Below, piece by piece: positions 39,933-48,641 of a stretch of 64,000 nucleotides of DNA; the first letter of the stretch is position 1, and each line of letters begins with the position of its first letter. The notes beneath the pieces are model-generated. The model saw only the letters and a list, made by a program, of their open reading frames with translations. It did not search any database and had not been told where the DNA came from. Origin of the DNA: Allorhizobium sonneratiae (lineage in GTDB: Bacteria > Pseudomonadota > Alphaproteobacteria > Rhizobiales > Rhizobiaceae). Both the position numbers and the translations under genes were made by a program. Location of the stretch: positions 124,001 through 188,000 of the forward strand of contig NZ_JAMKOJ010000007.1 of NCBI RefSeq assembly GCF_023700755.1, in the 5' to 3' direction.

Positions 39933-41840
39933 TCAGAAACTCTGCCCGATACCAATGTAAACGCCATATTTGTCACCATTGGGGTAAGGATTGAGCGGCA
40001 CGGCGACATCGAGCCGGATCGGTCCGAAGGGTGTGGCATAGCGCAGGCCGAGACCTGTGCCTGCCTTGACGTCGGAAAAATCCGGCAGGCGGCTGTCGGA
40101 AACGCTGGCAGCGTCGAAAAACGGCACGAGACCGATTTCGTCGGTTATTTTGATGCGGGCTTCAAGCGAGGTCGTGACATAGGAAAGGCCACCGGTTTCG
40201 TCGCCATTGCTGTTTCTTGGCGAAATGCCGAGATAGGAATAGCCGCGCACCGAACCGCCGCCACCGGCAAAAAACCGCCGTGTCGCCGGAATGTCGGCAA
40301 GATCGCCGCTGCCGAGAAGGGTGCCCGCCGAAACTTTGCCCGCCAGCACCACGCGGTCATCGCTGAAGAGCCCGTAATAGCCTGAGATCGAGCCTTCAAA
40401 ATTGCTGAAGGCTGCACCATGCAGGAATTCGTAGCTTGGGGCCGCACTCAGCGTCGCACGATATCCCGTCGTGGGGTTCATCTTGTCGTCGCGGGTGTCG
40501 CGCTCGTAATCGAGCGGGACCGAAAAGGTCAGGTATTTATTGGTGCCGAAAGCGTCTTCGATACGGGCGTAGTCCAATGCTGTGGCTGCCGAGACCTTAT
40601 CGGTATCGTTCAGTTCATAGGAATAGCCCAGTTTTCCGGTGATGGTTTTGGCGTCATAGGGATCGGTGTTCAGCGTTGCCGCCTTGAGGCTCGCCTGAAG
40701 CGTGCCGGATGGGGTGAGGTAACCGGGTTTGGTGAAGGTGATGCCGGTGGTGTAGTTGAGATTGCCGAGACCGCCATTCTGCCCGAGGCCGCTGACTGAG
40801 CCTTCCAGTCGCAATTGTTCGGCGCTGCCAAACAGGTTTCGATGACCCCAATAACCTTCGAGACCGCCGCCATCCAGCGTCGAATAGGTGGCGCCGAAAC
40901 CGAAATAGCGGAATTTTCCCTCAGAGACATTGATATCGACCGGCATGGCGCCATTCTGGTTCAGTCGCCCGGTCGGCTTGATTGTGACACTGGAAAAGGT
41001 ACCGAGCTTGCGCAGCCGATCCGTGGCCTTGCGCATCGCCTCGGGAGAATAGGGCTCCCCCGGTTTGAGGCGGCTGTATTTTTCAATGAAACCGGCATTG
41101 ACAGCTTTTGCGCCCGAAACCGTTACAGGACCGAGGGGAGCGACAGGACCGGCATCGATGGCGATCGTCACGTCCACCCTGTTGTTCTTATGGTCGGCCA
41201 CCGCCTGACGGGTGACGATATGGGCAAGAGGCCGGCTTTGCGCCTTCAAATCCTCGACCATCTTGTCCGCGGCCTTGATGATGGTCAGTGAATCGGCCGG
41301 GTTGCCGGGGATCAGCCCATAATGAGCCGGATCGAGTTTTCCCGCATCGCCGGTCAGTCTGATCGTCCCGAACAGGAAAACCGGACCGGGCGTCACTGTG
41401 ATGGCAACAGGCACAGGCCGATTGCGGGGAAAACTGGGATTGGGCGGGAGTGCATCGAGATCGACGCCATTGACGCGGAGGGTGACGATGCCGCCATAGC
41501 GGGCATGTTCGTAAAGGGCGGCCACCAGCCGGTCGCGGTCGTCCCGCGCTTTGATGACGACGCCAAGATCGCCGGAGACCGGTTTTTTCTTGTCCTGTAG
41601 CAGAAGAGAACTGTTCTCCAGCGCCTTTTTTAGCGCCTTGTCCGCGCCGCCTGCATCGAGCGTGACATCATAATGCACAGGATCGATGATATCGGTGGTC
41701 TTGTCGTCCTTACCCCAGAGGGTAATGCCGAACAGACTGAAGGCGTCGGCATGCAGCGGATAGGCAACCAGCGTTGCCGCAAGGCCAACCGCGCCAACCC
41801 ATCGAATAAAGCCACAAGACGAAAAACTGACAATTGGCAA
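39933..41840 (-). CDS. tamA: Outer-membrane assembly protein TamA (Omp85/BamA family)
   Basis: 635 residues with a signal peptide (FIRWVGAVGLAATLVAYPLHADA), about three POTRA repeats (about 45-300), and a C-terminal 16-strand Omp85 barrel. FAGGGGSVRGYSYLGISPRN is the family motif with the conserved RGY loop, and the final strand ends IGIGQSF. The start is TTG 41840; an in-frame stop lies six codons upstream and no ATG or GTG is available, so the rare start looks real. Pairs with tamB downstream. Confidence 0.93.
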   Translation of the reverse strand: MPIVSFSSCGFIRWVGAVGLAATLVAYPLHADAFSLFGITLWGKDDKTTDIIDPVHYDVTLDAGGADKALKKALENSSLLLQDKKKPVSGDLGVVIKARDDRDRLVAALYEHARYGGIVTLRVNGVDLDALPPNPSFPRNRPVPVAITVTPGPVFLFGTIRLTGDAGKLDPAHYGLIPGNPADSLTIIKAADKMVEDLKAQSRPLAHIVTRQAVADHKNNRVDVTIAIDAGPVAPLGPVTVSGAKAVNAGFIEKYSRLKPGEPYSPEAMRKATDRLRKLGTFSSVTIKPTGRLNQNGAMPVDINVSEGKFRYFGFGATYSTLDGGGLEGYWGHRNLFGSAEQLRLEGSVSGLGQNGGLGNLNYTTGITFTKPGYLTPSGTLQASLKAATLNTDPYDAKTITGKLGYSYELNDTDKVSAATALDYARIEDAFGTNKYLTFSVPLDYERDTRDDKMNPTTGYRATLSAAPSYEFLHGAAFSNFEGSISGYYGLFSDDRVVLAGKVSAGTLLGSGDLADIPATRRFFAGGGGSVRGYSYLGISPRNSNGDETGGLSYVTTSLEARIKITDEIGLVPFFDAASVSDSRLPDFSDVKAGTGLGLRYATPFGPIRLDVAVPLNPYPNGDKYGVYIGIGQSF

Positions 41841-41870
41841 TAGACCGCTATCCGGTTAGGCATCCCCAGG

Positions 41871-41906
41871 ACGGGTCTGCGAAACGAGTGTCGCTCCGCA
41901 GACCGT
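41871..41906 (-). other. Hairpin between the glycine-zipper lipoprotein and tamA
   Basis: Stem GGTCTGCG (41874-41881) and CGCAGACC (41897-41904), with two more flanking pairs across a one-base bulge and a 15-base loop. It starts seven bases after the lipoprotein stop and lacks a U tract. It probably marks the 3' end of the lipoprotein mRNA. Confidence 0.5.
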
Positions 41907-41912
41907 TCGAGA

Positions 41913-42188
41913 TCAGTATCCCTGCGGGCAGGCGCTGACATAACGGCGGCCATAACGGTCGCGATAGTAGCACTGGCCAGGCTGTTCGCTGACATGGCCG
42001 ATTACCGCCCCGGCAACGCCGCCGATGGCAGCGCCGACGGCTGCGCCCCGAACATTGCCCGTGGCGATCCCGCCAATGACAGCACCGGAGGCAGCACCGA
42101 TGCCTGCACCCTGTTCCGTCGGGGTGCAGCTTGCGACCGACAGGGCTGCAAGCGCCAGAATAATAGCCTTCTTCATCTTCATCTCCAT
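41913..42188 (-). CDS. Glycine-zipper outer-membrane lipoprotein
   Basis: 91 residues from ATG 42188 (in-frame ATGs at 42182 and 42176 are also possible). The lipoprotein signal ends LSVAS-C. It is followed by a glycine-zipper segment GIGAASGAVIGGIATG, then GAAVGAAIGGVAGAVIG, which inserts into or spans the membrane as in SlyB and Omp10-like proteins. The tail, CYYRDRYGRRYVSACPQGY, is aromatic with two cysteines, a form common to rhizobial YMGG/glycine-zipper proteins. Function is unknown beyond envelope integrity. Confidence 0.8.
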   Translation of the reverse strand: MEMKMKKAIILALAALSVASCTPTEQGAGIGAASGAVIGGIATGNVRGAAVGAAIGGVAGAVIGHVSEQPGQCYYRDRYGRRYVSACPQGY

Positions 42189-42791
42189 GGTTGATCCCGG
42201 TTATCCGGGTCTTGTCCCTGCACGACAGCGCTTTTTTATCTGTCGCTCCCTCTCCAATCCGGCCGGCTGGAGCGAAATCATTTTGTCTCTTAACGTATCT
42301 TCACGTCGGACGACGATGGTAACATATCGTCCGATCAATGAAAGTCCACGGTAAAATAAGGCGTTTTTTAAGGACGTGCCGCAAGATTTCATGTCTTTCC
42401 GGCTTTCATCCTCACGGAAAAATGTGCGCCGCTCTTCATATTAGGGATTGTTGAAGAATCTTGTTGGATGATAATGCGCGCCAAGGGGCAAATGGAAGAA
42501 GAGATTGGGCAAGCAAAGCAGCGCGTCTTAAGTCCTGTTGGCAGATTTCTGTGGCTTTATCGGCTCTTCTTTATGTCACTTTTCTGAAATTGCCCCCGAG
42601 CCATGGGCAAACTTGATCGAGGTCAAATTCAGTCTGGTGGTTTTCTGACACAGATCGCTGATCAGGAAATGCTGGATGTCAGGCTGTGCGGATCGCGCAG
42701 ATTGTCGCAGTTTAGAATGGTTTTACAAAAGAGCTTGACCGAGGGCGTGAAGGCTTTCAAAAGAGACTTTAGAACGATTGGAGCACAGGCA
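42189..42791. other. 603-base divergent region between the lipoprotein and hemA
   Basis: No frame here looks coding. It holds the start region of the lipoprotein on the left, an AT-rich centre, and the FNR/FixK-like box listed separately. CTTGAC near 42734 could be the -35 of a hemA promoter, although no clear -10 follows at 17 bases. The length suggests several regulatory inputs into hemA. Confidence 0.4.
42613..42626 (+). promoter_or_regulatory. FNR/FixK/FnrN-like box upstream of hemA
   Basis: TTGAT (42613-42617), four bases, GTCAA (42622-42626): nine of ten conserved positions of the anaerobox TTGAT-N4-ATCAA, with correct spacing. It lies 166 bases before the hemA start. Rhizobial hemA genes are often oxygen-controlled by FnrN or FixK; action here is inference. 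Confidence 0.5.
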
Positions 42792-44006
42792 ATGGATTTC
42801 GAGGCGTTTTTCAGAAGCGAACTTGGCGGTCTGCATGAAGAGGGCCGTTATCGCGTCTTCGCTGATCTGGAACGGCAGCAGGGGCAGTTTCCCCGTGCCA
42901 CGCGCTATACGCCCTCCGGTGCTCATGACGTTACGGTCTGGTGTTCCAACGATTATCTCGGCATGGGCCAGAATGCCGAGGTGATTGCCGCCATGCATCA
43001 GGCCATTGATCACTGTGGTGCCGGTGCCGGCGGTACCCGCAATATTTCCGGCACCAACCACTATCACGTGCTGCTCGAACAGGAGCTTGCCGATCTGCAC
43101 GGCAAGGAACAGGCGCTGATCTTCACCTCCGGCTATATTTCCAACTGGGCGACGCTTGGTACGCTCGGCCAGAAAATTCCAGGCCTGATCATTTTTTCCG
43201 ATGCCCTCAACCATGCCTCGATGATTGAGGGCATCCGCTATGCCAAATGCGAAAAGGTGATCTGGAAGCACAATGATCTCAAGGATCTGGAAGCGAAGCT
43301 GAAGGCTGCCGATCCGAAGGCACCAAAGCTCATTGCTTTCGAATCGGTCTATTCCATGGATGGTGACATCGCCCCGATCAAGGAGATCTGCGATCTGGCA
43401 GACCGCTATGGCGCCATGACCTATCTCGATGAGGTGCATGCGGTTGGCATGTATGGCCCGCGCGGTGGCGGCGTGGCCGAACGTGACGGTCTGATGCACC
43501 GCCTGACCATCATCGAAGGCACGCTCGGCAAGGCCTTTGGCGTTATGGGCGGATATATCGCCGCCTCCAGCGCGCTGTGCGATTTCATTCGCTCCTTCGC
43601 CTCCGGGTTCATTTTTACAACGGCATTGCCGCCGTCGCTGGCTGCCGGTGCGATTGCCTCGATCCGCCATCTGAAGACGAGCCAGATCGAGCGCTTCGCC
43701 CACCAGGAGCGGGTGCGTCGCCTGCGCTCCATGCTGGATGCGCGCGGTATTCCGCATATGGACAATCCGAGCCATATCGTGCCGGTCATGGTTGGCGATG
43801 CGGCCAAGTGCAAATGGATTTCCGACATCCTTCTCGACAGTTTCAATATTTACGTTCAGCCGATCAATTATCCGACGGTGCCGAAAAAGACCGAACGGCT
43901 GCGCATCACGCCGACGCCGCTTCATTCGGATGCTGATCTTGACCATCTGGTCGGGGCGCTGCATCAGCTGTGGTCGCGCTGTGCGCTGGCGCGTGCTGTC
44001 GCCTGA
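42792..44006 (+). CDS. hemA: 5-aminolevulinate synthase
   Basis: Condenses glycine and succinyl-CoA, the first heme step in alphaproteobacteria (Shemin pathway). 404 residues from ATG 42792 ([20 protein letters not shown]); the frame is open upstream but that part is regulatory DNA. It is a PLP fold-type I enzyme: [30 protein letters not shown], the [15 protein letters not shown] motif, and the PLP lysine in [16 protein letters not shown]. Its substrate succinyl-CoA is made by the suc operon of this window. Transcription appears to end at a hairpin 30 bases downstream. Confidence 0.98.
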   Translation: MDFEAFFRSELGGLHEEGRYRVFADLERQQGQFPRATRYTPSGAHDVTVWCSNDYLGMGQNAEVIAAMHQAIDHCGAGAGGTRNISGTNHYHVLLEQELADLHGKEQALIFTSGYISNWATLGTLGQKIPGLIIFSDALNHASMIEGIRYAKCEKVIWKHNDLKDLEAKLKAADPKAPKLIAFESVYSMDGDIAPIKEICDLADRYGAMTYLDEVHAVGMYGPRGGGVAERDGLMHRLTIIEGTLGKAFGVMGGYIAASSALCDFIRSFASGFIFTTALPPSLAAGAIASIRHLKTSQIERFAHQERVRRLRSMLDARGIPHMDNPSHIVPVMVGDAAKCKWISDILLDSFNIYVQPINYPTVPKKTERLRITPTPLHSDADLDHLVGALHQLWSRCALARAVA

Positions 44007-44034
44007 TTTTTGCTTTTGCCTCTTGCATCGATTG

Positions 44035-44060
44035 TGCGGGTCATGGTCACATGGCCCGCA
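44035..44060 (+). terminator. Hairpin after hemA
   Basis: TGCGGGTCATG (44035-44045) pairs with CATGGCCCGCA (44050-44060) with one G-T wobble and a four-base loop. Only TTGTGTTT follows, so it is a modest terminator. It ends 22 bases before the next gene start. Confidence 0.5.
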
Positions 44061-44082
44061 TTGTGTTTGAGGGAGGGTGGGC

Positions 44083-45294
44083 ATGTCGATTGCCGAGCGG
44101 GTCAACCGCGTGCTGGACGAGGCTGTGGCCAGTGAAAAGCTCGTTGGCGCAGTTGTCATGGTGTTTCGCCACGGTCAGCCGGTTCTGCGCCGCGCCATAG
44201 GCTATGGCGACCGCGAGGCGCGCATTCCGGTGCAGCTCGATACGATTTTCCGCTTTGCCTCTGTCACCAAGCCTTTTGTCTCCGCAACGGCACTGAGCCA
44301 GATCGACAAAGGATTGCTGGGGCTGGACGATCTGGTGTCCGATCACCTGCCCTGGTTCCGGCCAAAGACCCCGGCTGGCAAGGTCGCCGCCATCACGGTT
44401 CGGCATCTTTTGACCCATACCTCCGGTCTGACCTATGATCCGGCGCTGCAACGGTTGCCGCGCGAGCGGGCGATCAATCTCGGCCTGCTCGACACCGATC
44501 TGACACTTGAGGAAAATTTCAGCCGGCACAATGCGATTCCGCTGGCCTTTGCGCCCGGCGAGCGCTGGGCTTATTCGGTGGCCACCGATATTCTTGGTGG
44601 CGTGGTTGCGAAGATCCACGCCGCCAGCAATGCGCAGGAGACGGCCGCCGTGAGCACGTCGGAGCCGGCCAATCCGCTGGCGCGCCATTTCATGTCGATC
44701 GAGAGCCGGACTCTGCTGGAAGCGGCAGTGGTCGAGCATGTCTGTCAGCCTTTGCGGCTCAAGGATGCGCGGTTTCACGTCACGGATATGGCTCGGTTAG
44801 CCGTGCCTTACGGCGATGGCGAGATGCGGGCCGAACGCATGGACGATCCATGGCAGGCAAAGGCGCCGTCGGGGGAGGGGCCAGCCTTTTCGCCTTCGCG
44901 GATTTTTAATCCGCGCGCCTTTCAGTCCGGCGGTGGCGGAATGGCGGGTACGGCGCTCGATGTGCTGACGCTTCTCGAAACCATCCGCACGGGCGGCGGT
45001 CCGCTGATGTCGGTGGAGATGGCAAATGCTGCGCTTGCCAACCAGATCGGTGATGTGCCGATGGATCGTCCCGGCAAGCGGTTCAGTTTTCTCGGTGCCG
45101 TGATCACCGATCCGGCAGCGGCCGAGACGGCCCTGCCGCCGGGGGCGGTGCAATGGGGCGGTGTCTATGGCAACACCTGGTTCATCGTGCCGCAGGCCGG
45201 GCTGACGGTGGTCAGCATGAGCAATACGGCGCTGGAAGGTTGCGACGGCGCGTATGTCGAGCGCCTGCGGGCCGCCGTCTGTGCCGAACTCTGA
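44083..45294 (+). CDS. Serine hydrolase, beta-lactamase/esterase family (class C-like)
   Basis: 403 residues from ATG 44083, with GGGAGGG five bases upstream. It has the penicillin-binding fold of EstB-like esterases and AmpC relatives: the S60-V-T-K63 active-site tetrad in FRFASVTKPF, a Tyr motif in RWAYSVATDILG, and a late GGGMAGTALD segment. LLTHTSGLTYDP is the typical family loop. There is no signal peptide, so it is probably a cytoplasmic esterase rather than a beta-lactamase. It stops one base before the convergent dxr stop. Confidence 0.85.
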   Translation: MSIAERVNRVLDEAVASEKLVGAVVMVFRHGQPVLRRAIGYGDREARIPVQLDTIFRFASVTKPFVSATALSQIDKGLLGLDDLVSDHLPWFRPKTPAGKVAAITVRHLLTHTSGLTYDPALQRLPRERAINLGLLDTDLTLEENFSRHNAIPLAFAPGERWAYSVATDILGGVVAKIHAASNAQETAAVSTSEPANPLARHFMSIESRTLLEAAVVEHVCQPLRLKDARFHVTDMARLAVPYGDGEMRAERMDDPWQAKAPSGEGPAFSPSRIFNPRAFQSGGGGMAGTALDVLTLLETIRTGGGPLMSVEMANAALANQIGDVPMDRPGKRFSFLGAVITDPAAAETALPPGAVQWGGVYGNTWFIVPQAGLTVVSMSNTALEGCDGAYVERLRAAVCAEL

Positions 45295-46482
45295 TTATAA
45301 GGCTTTGCGGGACACACAGTCCTTTGCACGCCGGTGCGCCTCGGCATCGGCGGCGAAAATATCATCGAGACTGTTGGCCTTGGGCAGATGTTTCATATCG
45401 TCCATCACCTCTTCCACCACATCGGCCATGGCGAGAAAGCGGATGTGACCGGCAACGAAGGCGTCGAAGGCGGCTTCCTCGGCGGCACTGAAGACGGCGC
45501 CCTGCAGACCGCCGCGTTCCAGCACCTGCCGCGCCAGCCTGAGGGCTGGAAAACGCTTTTCATCGGGCGCTTCGAAATCCAGTCGTGACAGGCGGGCGAA
45601 ATCGAGCCGATCGACATCGAGCGGCTGACGATGCGGATAACTCAAGGCATAGCCGATGGCTGTGCGCATATCCGGCACGCCAAGCTGGGCCAGGACGGAA
45701 CCATCGGTGTAGCCAACCATGGAATGGATGATGGATTGCGGGTGAATGATAACCTCGACCTGTTCCGGGGCAAGATCGAAGAGGAATTTTGCCTCGATCA
45801 TTTCCAGCGCCTTGTTGAACATCGAGGCGCTGCCGACCGACACTTTCAGCCCCATCGACCAGTTGGGGTGGGCGCGTGCCGTTTCCACATCGACATCGGC
45901 CATCTGTTCGCGGCTGAAGCTGCGGAACGGGCCGCCCGATGCCGTCAGCACGATGCGCTCCACCGCATCGCGATGCCGCTCGTCCAGACATTGGAAAATC
46001 GCCGAATGTTCGCTGTCCACCGGCAGAAGCCGTCCGCCGCTTTTGCGGATGGTCTCGATGAAGAGATCGCCTGCCGAAACCAGACATTCCTTGTTGGCAA
46101 GGGCAATATCGGCCCCACGCGCGGCAGCCGTCAGCGTCGGTTTCAGACCGGCCACGCCGACAATCGCCGCCATCACCCAGTCGGCTTCAAGGCTTGCCGC
46201 TTCCTGCAACCCGCTCGCGCCTGCGGCAACGGCAATGCCATGGCCTGAAAGAGCGTCCTGCAAGGCTTTGTATTGCGTCTCATCGGCAGTGACGGCAAGT
46301 TTTGCGCCGGTGGTGATCGCCTGTTCGGCCAAAAGGGCGATGTTGCTGTTGCCGGTGAGCGCCATGATTTCGAAGCAATCGCGCCCGCCCTGCTGGCGGA
46401 TGACATCGAGCGTGCTGGTGCCGATGGAGCCGGTCGAGCCCATGATGGTGAGGCGGCGCGGCGGATCAAAGGATTGGGTCAT
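45295..46482 (-). CDS. dxr: 1-deoxy-D-xylulose 5-phosphate reductoisomerase
   Basis: Second step of the MEP isoprenoid pathway (NADPH-dependent). 395 residues from ATG 46482 (MTQSFDPPRRLTIMGSTGSI). The NADPH motif GSTGSIGTSTLDVI, ALANKECLVSAG, the metal-site LLPVDSEHSAIFQCL, TASGGPFRSFS and the NWSMGLKVSV segment are all present. It directly abuts the stop of the convergent serine hydrolase. It follows the tetR gene by 83 bases on the same strand, without obvious coupling. Confidence 0.97.
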   Translation of the reverse strand: MTQSFDPPRRLTIMGSTGSIGTSTLDVIRQQGGRDCFEIMALTGNSNIALLAEQAITTGAKLAVTADETQYKALQDALSGHGIAVAAGASGLQEAASLEADWVMAAIVGVAGLKPTLTAAARGADIALANKECLVSAGDLFIETIRKSGGRLLPVDSEHSAIFQCLDERHRDAVERIVLTASGGPFRSFSREQMADVDVETARAHPNWSMGLKVSVGSASMFNKALEMIEAKFLFDLAPEQVEVIIHPQSIIHSMVGYTDGSVLAQLGVPDMRTAIGYALSYPHRQPLDVDRLDFARLSRLDFEAPDEKRFPALRLARQVLERGGLQGAVFSAAEEAAFDAFVAGHIRFLAMADVVEEVMDDMKHLPKANSLDDIFAADAEAHRRAKDCVSRKAL

Positions 46483-46565
46483 GAAACAGTCCGGCATGGT
46501 GTGCAAACATCCCTGCCTCTACAGGGGTTTGACAGGAGCGGCAAGCCATTGCTGTTTTTTGCCGG

Positions 46566-47174
46566 TCATCGCACAGGCTCGGATGGCAAGGCAAGATAGC
46601 CCCATACGGCGCGTTTGAGGCGGGCGGCAAGATCGGCCCTGTCGGTTTCCCCGGCCCTGCCGGCACTGTCCACCATGCCATGGGCCATGGCAAAAATATC
46701 TTGCGCTGCTGTGTCTGGCCGGTCGATGTCATGATCTTTCAGCACGGATGCAATAAGCCGCGTGATGCTGACGTTCAGCTCCTGTGTTTCCGGATCGAGC
46801 GGCAGGGAGGTTTCTGCCAGTTCGAGATGGTTTGAGAGGGCGGGGCGTAGAAGCTGGTGGTTGACGGCGGCGTCAATGAAGCCCTCCAGCATGGCCTCCA
46901 GAGTGCCTTCCCCGGCGGCAAGCTTGTGCTTATGCAGTGCGTTCAGAAATGTCTGCCGCTCAGTGCGGATCAGCGCTGCGACCAGTGCCTGTTTTGAGGG
47001 GAAATACTGATAAAGGCTGCCGATGCTGACACCGGCCCTTTCCGCTATGGCATTGGTGTTGAAACCTTCCGGACCCGCGGTTTCCAGAATGCGAGCCGCA
47101 GCCTCGACAATCGCCTCCACCATAGCGGTCGAGCGGGCCTGACGCGGGTATTTTCTGGGGTCGATCTCGGTCAT
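46566..47174 (-). CDS. TetR family transcriptional regulator
   Basis: 202 residues with an N-terminal helix-turn-helix: ILETAGPEGFNTNAIAERAG and VSIGSLYQYFPSKQALVAAL (about 28-69) is the standard TetR DNA-binding signature. The ligand domain is not diagnostic. It is divergent from the darcynin gene across 74 bases that contain a dyad symmetrical operator. It probably represses itself and that neighbour. Confidence 0.9.
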   Translation of the reverse strand: MTEIDPRKYPRQARSTAMVEAIVEAAARILETAGPEGFNTNAIAERAGVSIGSLYQYFPSKQALVAALIRTERQTFLNALHKHKLAAGEGTLEAMLEGFIDAAVNHQLLRPALSNHLELAETSLPLDPETQELNVSITRLIASVLKDHDIDRPDTAAQDIFAMAHGMVDSAGRAGETDRADLAARLKRAVWGYLALPSEPVR

Positions 47175-47205
47175 GAAAGGCGAGTACGCAAGGCTATCAT
47201 CGTGT

Positions 47206-47233
47206 CTTAACTTACTCCGTATGTAAGGTTAAG
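47206..47233. promoter_or_regulatory. Dyad operator between tetR and the darcynin gene
   Basis: Inner arms CTTAC (47211-47215) and GTAAG (47223-47227), seven bases apart, are extended by CTTAA on the left and TTAAG on the right (47206-47210 and 47229-47233). Together they form an imperfect 28-base palindrome, a common size for a TetR operator. It lies 16 bases before the darcynin start and 32 from the tetR start. Confidence 0.6.
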
Positions 47234-47248
47234 CAACAGGAGCCTCTG

Positions 47249-47602
47249 ATGACGACCATTCCCAATCCCTTCAGCATTTTTGTTCTTCTCAAAACCCGGC
47301 CGGGCTGGCTCTCCCTAAGCCGGCCGCAGCGCAATGCGATTGCGCAGGCGGCTTTTTCATCGGCACTGGATCAGACAGATGTGCGTGTGCGTCTGTTCGA
47401 TGCCGAAGCCTTTTGCGGGTTTTGCACCGACATCGCCCTGTTTGAAACAGAGGATATGAAAGCATTTTATGGCGTGATGGAACGGTTGCGCGACAGTCCT
47501 TTCTTTGCCGTGCCCTATTTCGATGTGGTGCAGATTCTGCCGTCGATTGAAAACGGTTTTAAAGCGTTTGAAGCTTCGGCTTATTCTTTGACAAAGACGT
47601 AA
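47249..47602 (+). CDS. Darcynin-like protein
   Basis: 117 residues, a single small alpha/beta domain of the darcynin group: FSIFVLLKTRPGWLSLSRPQ at the start and TDIALFETEDMKAFYGVMERLRDSPFF further on, ending in YFDVVQILPSIENGF. Function is unknown. AGGAG lies just upstream of ATG 47249. Divergent from the TetR gene, so its expression is probably induced by a small molecule. Its last 22 bases overlap the convergent galM. Confidence 0.75.
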   Translation: MTTIPNPFSIFVLLKTRPGWLSLSRPQRNAIAQAAFSSALDQTDVRVRLFDAEAFCGFCTDIALFETEDMKAFYGVMERLRDSPFFAVPYFDVVQILPSIENGFKAFEASAYSLTKT

Positions 47603-48591
47603 TCGGTTTCCTGAAGCAGGATGGAGCCGGGGCGGAGAATGGCAGAGGGAAAACCCTTCTGGTTGATGGCGTCCGGCCAGATCTGCGTTTCCAGACAAAG
47701 CCCGGCAAAAGCGCCATAATGGCGGCCTTCAAGTCCTGCTGCGGCAAGGGAAAGCTTGGCGCCGGCGTAAAACTGCACGCCGGGCTCGGTGGTCAGCACC
47801 GTCATGCTGACACCGGATTTCATGCTCTTGAGCCGTGCCACCGGTCGTTTGGCAACGCGGTCTTTCGACAGGCAGAAATTATGGTCGAAACCGACCTGTA
47901 CACCGTCTTCCAGCCGCCGCAAGACACCGCTTTCGCGAAAATCAAAGGGGGTTCCGGAAACAGGGCGTTGTTCTCCTGTCGGGATAAGATCGTCATCGAC
48001 CGGCAGATAGGTCTCGGCGGCGATCATCAATTCGTGATCGAGAATATCCGGGCTGTCGTCGAGATTGAAGTAAGAGTGCTGGCAGAGATTGGCAAGCGTC
48101 GGCTGATCGGTGATGCTTTCATAGGTGACGGACAGGGTGCCGCCCGGTTTCAGCCAATAGGTAACCTGCGCCTCGAGCGTGCCAGGATAGCCGCCTCTGC
48201 CGTCGGGATCGGTGATGGTCAGTGTCACCCGGTCGTCGGCAAGATCGGTGATCGTCCAGTTGCGCTTGCCCATCCCGTCGCTGCCGCCATGCAGATGGCT
48301 GACGCCGCGCTCATTGCATTCCAGCTGGTAGTCGACGCCGTCAAGCGTGAAACGGCCGCCGGCGATACGGTTGGCGCAACGTCCCGGTGTGGCGCCGAAA
48401 TAGGGCGAATGCATCGGATAGGAGGGGAAGGTATCGAAGCCCAGAACCAGCGGCGGTGCATGACCTTGCAACCGCAGATCCTGAATGACCGCGCCCCAGG
48501 TGAGAATGAAGGCCGTCAGGCCACCGCCATGAATCTGTACCCGCTCAACGGTCTCGCCGCTGGCCGTCGTGCCGAAAATCTCCCGCTGCAT
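47581..48591 (-). CDS. galM: Aldose 1-epimerase (galactose mutarotase)
   Basis: 336 residues of the GalM family, interconverting alpha and beta sugars. GFDTFPSYPMHSPYFGATPGR (partial motif), RIAGGRFTLDG, the catalytic histidine region SHLHGGSDGMGKRNW and NLCQHSYFNLDD, and the C-terminal glutamate in AGLCLETQIWPDAINQ are present. There is no sugar operon around it. It overlaps the darcynin gene end by 22 bases and lies 50 bases after metA. Confidence 0.92.
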   Translation of the reverse strand: MQREIFGTTASGETVERVQIHGGGLTAFILTWGAVIQDLRLQGHAPPLVLGFDTFPSYPMHSPYFGATPGRCANRIAGGRFTLDGVDYQLECNERGVSHLHGGSDGMGKRNWTITDLADDRVTLTITDPDGRGGYPGTLEAQVTYWLKPGGTLSVTYESITDQPTLANLCQHSYFNLDDSPDILDHELMIAAETYLPVDDDLIPTGEQRPVSGTPFDFRESGVLRRLEDGVQVGFDHNFCLSKDRVAKRPVARLKSMKSGVSMTVLTTEPGVQFYAGAKLSLAAAGLEGRHYGAFAGLCLETQIWPDAINQKGFPSAILRPGSILLQETDYVFVKE

Positions 48592-48641
48592 TCACCTCTC
48601 CTCTGCAATCAGCACGCTCATGTCCGTGACGTATGTGTCGT

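Noticed and set aside
44083..45294. Beta-lactamase (antibiotic resistance) reading of the serine hydrolase
   Set aside because: The S-V-T-K tetrad fits, but there is no signal peptide and the loops are those of EstB-like esterases; resistance should not be inferred.
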